A stretch of 7,092 bases of DNA from Calditrichaeota bacterium AABM5.125.24 (lineage in GTDB: Bacteria; Electryoneota; AABM5-125-24; Hatepunaeales; Hatepunaeaceae), in contig MWJR01000127.1 of assembly GCA_002127415.1 (NCBI GenBank), positions 1 to 7,092 of the forward strand. The letters run 5' to 3'. Below are positions 5,144 to 7,092 of the stretch, one piece after another (the first letter of the stretch is position 1; every line of letters starts with the position of its first letter). The position numbers and the translations under genes are program-made. Below the pieces are notes generated by a model that ran no database searches, was not told the DNA's origin, and saw only the letters and a program-made list of their open reading frames with translations.

Positions 5144-6289
5144 TCACCAGGCAAACAGATGCCCCCACCCCCAATCAAACTGAATGGTAACGGTCTCCCC
5201 GGCCTTATACCCCTCATCCTCCGTCAGCGCCGCCACCGCCTGTCCCCCCAGTTCAAACCGCAGCAGCACCTCCTTCCCCACCGGTTCAACCGCCTCAATC
5301 CTGACTTTTAATGTGGTGTCAGGTGCCCTCACCTGATGTCTATCCTCTCCTTGGTGGGTTTGGTCGATTGAGGTTTCCTTCCCGGAGACCACAATATCCT
5401 CCGGTCTTATCCCGTAAATACACCCCTCTCCGGGCTTAACACCCAACCCTCGAACCTTATCCTCCGGCAGAGCCACCTTCACCGAGCCTTCCAGCATCAG
5501 ACAGTATTTACCATTATCAGTCCCCAGGGTTCCCCGCAACAGGTTCATCGGCGGTGACCCGATGAAGGTTGCCACGAACGTATTGACCGGCTGATGATAC
5601 AGCTCGTGTGGTGTGCCTACCTGTTCGATGCGACCCTCATTCAGCACAGCGATACGGTCCCCCAGTGCCATTGCCTCGACCTGGTCGTGGGTCACGTAGA
5701 TGGTGGTGGTGGCCAGTCGTCGCTGCAGCGCCTTCAGTTCGAACCGGGCTCGCACCCGCAACTGAGCATCCAGATTGGACAGCGGTTCGTCGAGCAGCAG
5801 CACATTCGGCTCCCGCACCACCGCCCTGGCTATGGCCACACGCTGACGCTGTCCGCCGGAAAGCTCCACCGGCCTGGCTGTAAGAACCTCCTCAATCTCC
5901 AGCATCCGCGCCACCCTGGACACCGCCTGTTGTATCTTATCATTCCGCTCCCTGCCCACCCGCAGCGGAAAGGCGATATTCTCGAAGGCGGTCAGGTGTG
6001 GATACAGCGCGTAACTCTGGAACACCATCGCCACGTTGCGCTCGCGCGGCCCGGTGAAGACCCCCTGCTCGCGGGAAGACACCAGCCGGTCGCCGAACCA
6101 GACCTCCCCGGCGGTCGGCCTGTCGAGCCCGGCGACCAGGTTCAGCAGGGTGCTTTTGCCGCAGCCGCTCGGGCCCAGCAGCACAAAGTATTCACCGTCC
6201 TGGATGTCAATGAACACCCTGTCGAGCGCCCTGACATATCCCCGCGCCGACCTGAAGGCACGGCTCAGATTAACGAGTCGAACCTTCAT
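5144..6289 (-). CDS. MalK/UgpC-type ABC importer ATP-binding protein
   Basis: 381 residues, typical of the ATPases of carbohydrate (CUT1) importers, which hydrolyse ATP on the cytoplasmic side of a permease dimer to drive uptake of oligosaccharides, polyols or glycerol-3-phosphate. Walker A GPSGCGKST is at 39-47, Q-loop Gln91 lies in VFQSYALYPHLT, the signature LSGGQRQRVAIARA is at 143-156, Walker B LLLDEP is at 164-169 with Glu168, and the D-loop and switch His201 (VTHDQ) follow. Residues about 245-381 form the OB/TOBE-type regulatory domain, with the GIRPEDI motif at 293-299. A polar stretch at about 302-325 (SGKETSIDQTHQGED and on) looks like a loop insertion. The frame stays open upstream, but ATG 6289 overlaps the permease stop as ATGA and begins the ATPase domain directly. 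AGAGG abuts the ATG, so coupling to the permease probably drives initiation. The substrate cannot be told from the ATPase; some members serve several transporters. Confidence 0.95.
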   Translation of the reverse strand: MKVRLVNLSRAFRSARGYVRALDRVFIDIQDGEYFVLLGPSGCGKSTLLNLVAGLDRPTAGEVWFGDRLVSSREQGVFTGPRERNVAMVFQSYALYPHLTAFENIAFPLRVGRERNDKIQQAVSRVARMLEIEEVLTARPVELSGGQRQRVAIARAVVREPNVLLLDEPLSNLDAQLRVRARFELKALQRRLATTTIYVTHDQVEAMALGDRIAVLNEGRIEQVGTPHELYHQPVNTFVATFIGSPPMNLLRGTLGTDNGKYCLMLEGSVKVALPEDKVRGLGVKPGEGCIYGIRPEDIVVSGKETSIDQTHQGEDRHQVRAPDTTLKVRIEAVEPVGKEVLLRFELGGQAVAALTEDEGYKAGETVTIQFDWGWGHLFAW

Positions 6290-7092
6290 CCTCTGACCGC
6301 CCCTCTGGTGAGCCCCTGGATGATGTGTCGCTGAAAGACCAGGGTGATGACCACCACCGGCAGCGTCGCCACCACCGACGCAGCCATTATCTGCCCCCAG
6401 GGGGTCAGTCCGTGCGCGCCCTGGAACAGGGCTATCCCCACCGGCACGGTGCGAGCCTGATGGTCGGTGGTCAGCATCAGTGCGAACAGAAACTCGTTGA
6501 AGGCAAAGATGAACGCCAGTATCGCGGTCGAGAACAGCGCCGGCAGCACCACCGGGAATATCACCCGCCACAGCGTCTGCCAGTGACTGCAACCGTCAAC
6601 CATCGCTGCACGGTCGAGCTCGCGCGGCACCTGCCTGAAGTAGCTGACCAGTATCCACAGCGACAGCGGCACTGTCCAGCCGATATAGGGCAGTATCAGC
6701 GCCGGGTATGTGTTTATCCAGCCAAGACCTGTCATCAGTCTGAACAGATAGCCGATTATGCTGATGGGTGGCAGCATCGACAGCGCCAGGACCGCGAACA
6801 GGATATAATCCGTTCCAGGCAGCGGCAGCCGGGTCAGGGCGTATGCCGCCAGGCCCGCTATGAGCACCGCTCCCAGGGCGCTGGCGGCCGATATTAATAT
6901 GCTGTTGCGCAGGTAATCCAGGAAGTGCAGGGTCTTACCGGCCAGTATCGTGTGATAGTTGTCCAGGGTATAGCCTCCGGGAGCTGCAACCGCCGCAAAA
7001 TCGACGCTGCCCGACAGGCTCACAGCAGTCATATACAGAAACGGCCCCAGCGACCACCCCACCGCCAGCAGCCCCGCCACCCCGATCAGGAG
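6286..7092 (-). CDS. MalG/UgpE-type ABC importer permease (5' end beyond the window)
   Basis: 268 residues are visible. The frame is still open at the window edge, and the visible part starts inside the first membrane helix (LLIGMAGLLAVGWSLGPFLY), so the true start probably lies a little beyond 7092 rather than at the internal ATG at 7080. This is an inner-membrane subunit of a carbohydrate-type importer. Hydrophobic segments, numbered from the first visible residue, lie near 1-25, 62-86, 95-119, 128-150, 183-207 and 233-254, the six helices usual for the family. The cytoplasmic EAA loop, which docks on the ATPase, is at 158-184 (ELDRAAMVDGC then IFPVVLP). FNEFLFALMLT and the terminal RGAVRG are also typical of MalG-like subunits. 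It is translationally coupled to the downstream ATPase. A MalF-type partner and a solute-binding protein would be expected upstream, outside the window. Substrate unknown. Confidence 0.93.
   Translation of the reverse strand, partial: LLIGVAGLLAVGWSLGPFLYMTAVSLSGSVDFAAVAAPGGYTLDNYHTILAGKTLHFLDYLRNSILISAASALGAVLIAGLAAYALTRLPLPGTDYILFAVLALSMLPPISIIGYLFRLMTGLGWINTYPALILPYIGWTVPLSLWILVSYFRQVPRELDRAAMVDGCSHWQTLWRVIFPVVLPALFSTAILAFIFAFNEFLFALMLTTDHQARTVPVGIALFQGAHGLTPWGQIMAASVVATLPVVVITLVFQRHIIQGLTRGAVRG

Noticed and set aside
6290..6592. N-terminal extension of the ABC ATPase to the ATG at 6592
   Set aside because: The 101 extra residues are an out-of-frame reading of the permease gene, with Gly/His/Arg-rich low-complexity content. 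The ATGA overlap at 6286-6289 gives the natural start.

Overview
All six protein genes in this window lie on the minus strand, so transcription runs from high to low coordinates. The DNA is GC-rich and gene-dense, except for a 564-bp gap and a 120-bp gap that are full of short repeats. Protein families and repeats suggest an uncultured, free-living bacterium. The heptamer and hairpin repeat types resemble those in environmental genomes such as Chloroflexota, but this placement is a guess. No rRNA, tRNA, CRISPR array, insertion sequence or phage gene is visible.

Right end (7092 to 5144): the C-terminal 268 residues of a MalG/UgpE-type permease, then a complete MalK/UgpC-type ATPase. The two overlap by 4 bp (ATGA). 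Together they are the distal part of a carbohydrate-type ABC importer operon whose other genes lie beyond the window. Middle (5143 to 4351): a 120-bp spacer largely filled by a two-hairpin repeat element, then a small FMN nitroreductase-family gene. After it (4350 to 3866) comes a repeat-rich intergenic region holding two more copies or half-copies of the same element, a heptanucleotide repeat run and an octanucleotide repeat run.

Left half (3865 to 81): a tightly packed three-gene operon. It encodes a CDP-glycerol glycerophosphotransferase-like protein with a long C-terminal extension ending in a TPR-like repeat, then NAD(P)-dependent glycerol-3-phosphate dehydrogenase (gpsA), then a LicC-like nucleotidyltransferase. 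The gaps are 9 bp and a 4-bp overlap. Read as a pathway, GpsA makes sn-glycerol-3-phosphate, the nucleotidyltransferase could activate it (or another phospho-alcohol) with CTP, and the transferase would add glycerol-phosphate units to a surface glycan or lipid. No TagD-type cytidylyltransferase is present in the window, so the nucleotidyltransferase is a candidate non-homologous replacement.

The most unusual points are: (a) the N-terminus of the nucleotidyltransferase is encoded by a tandem 7-bp repeat of the kind seen in the intergenic gap; (b) the two-hairpin element flanks the nitroreductase gene in direct orientation, and its two full copies differ by a 31-bp heptamer expansion; (c) the glycerophosphotransferase has an extra, unassigned domain and a TPR-like tail.
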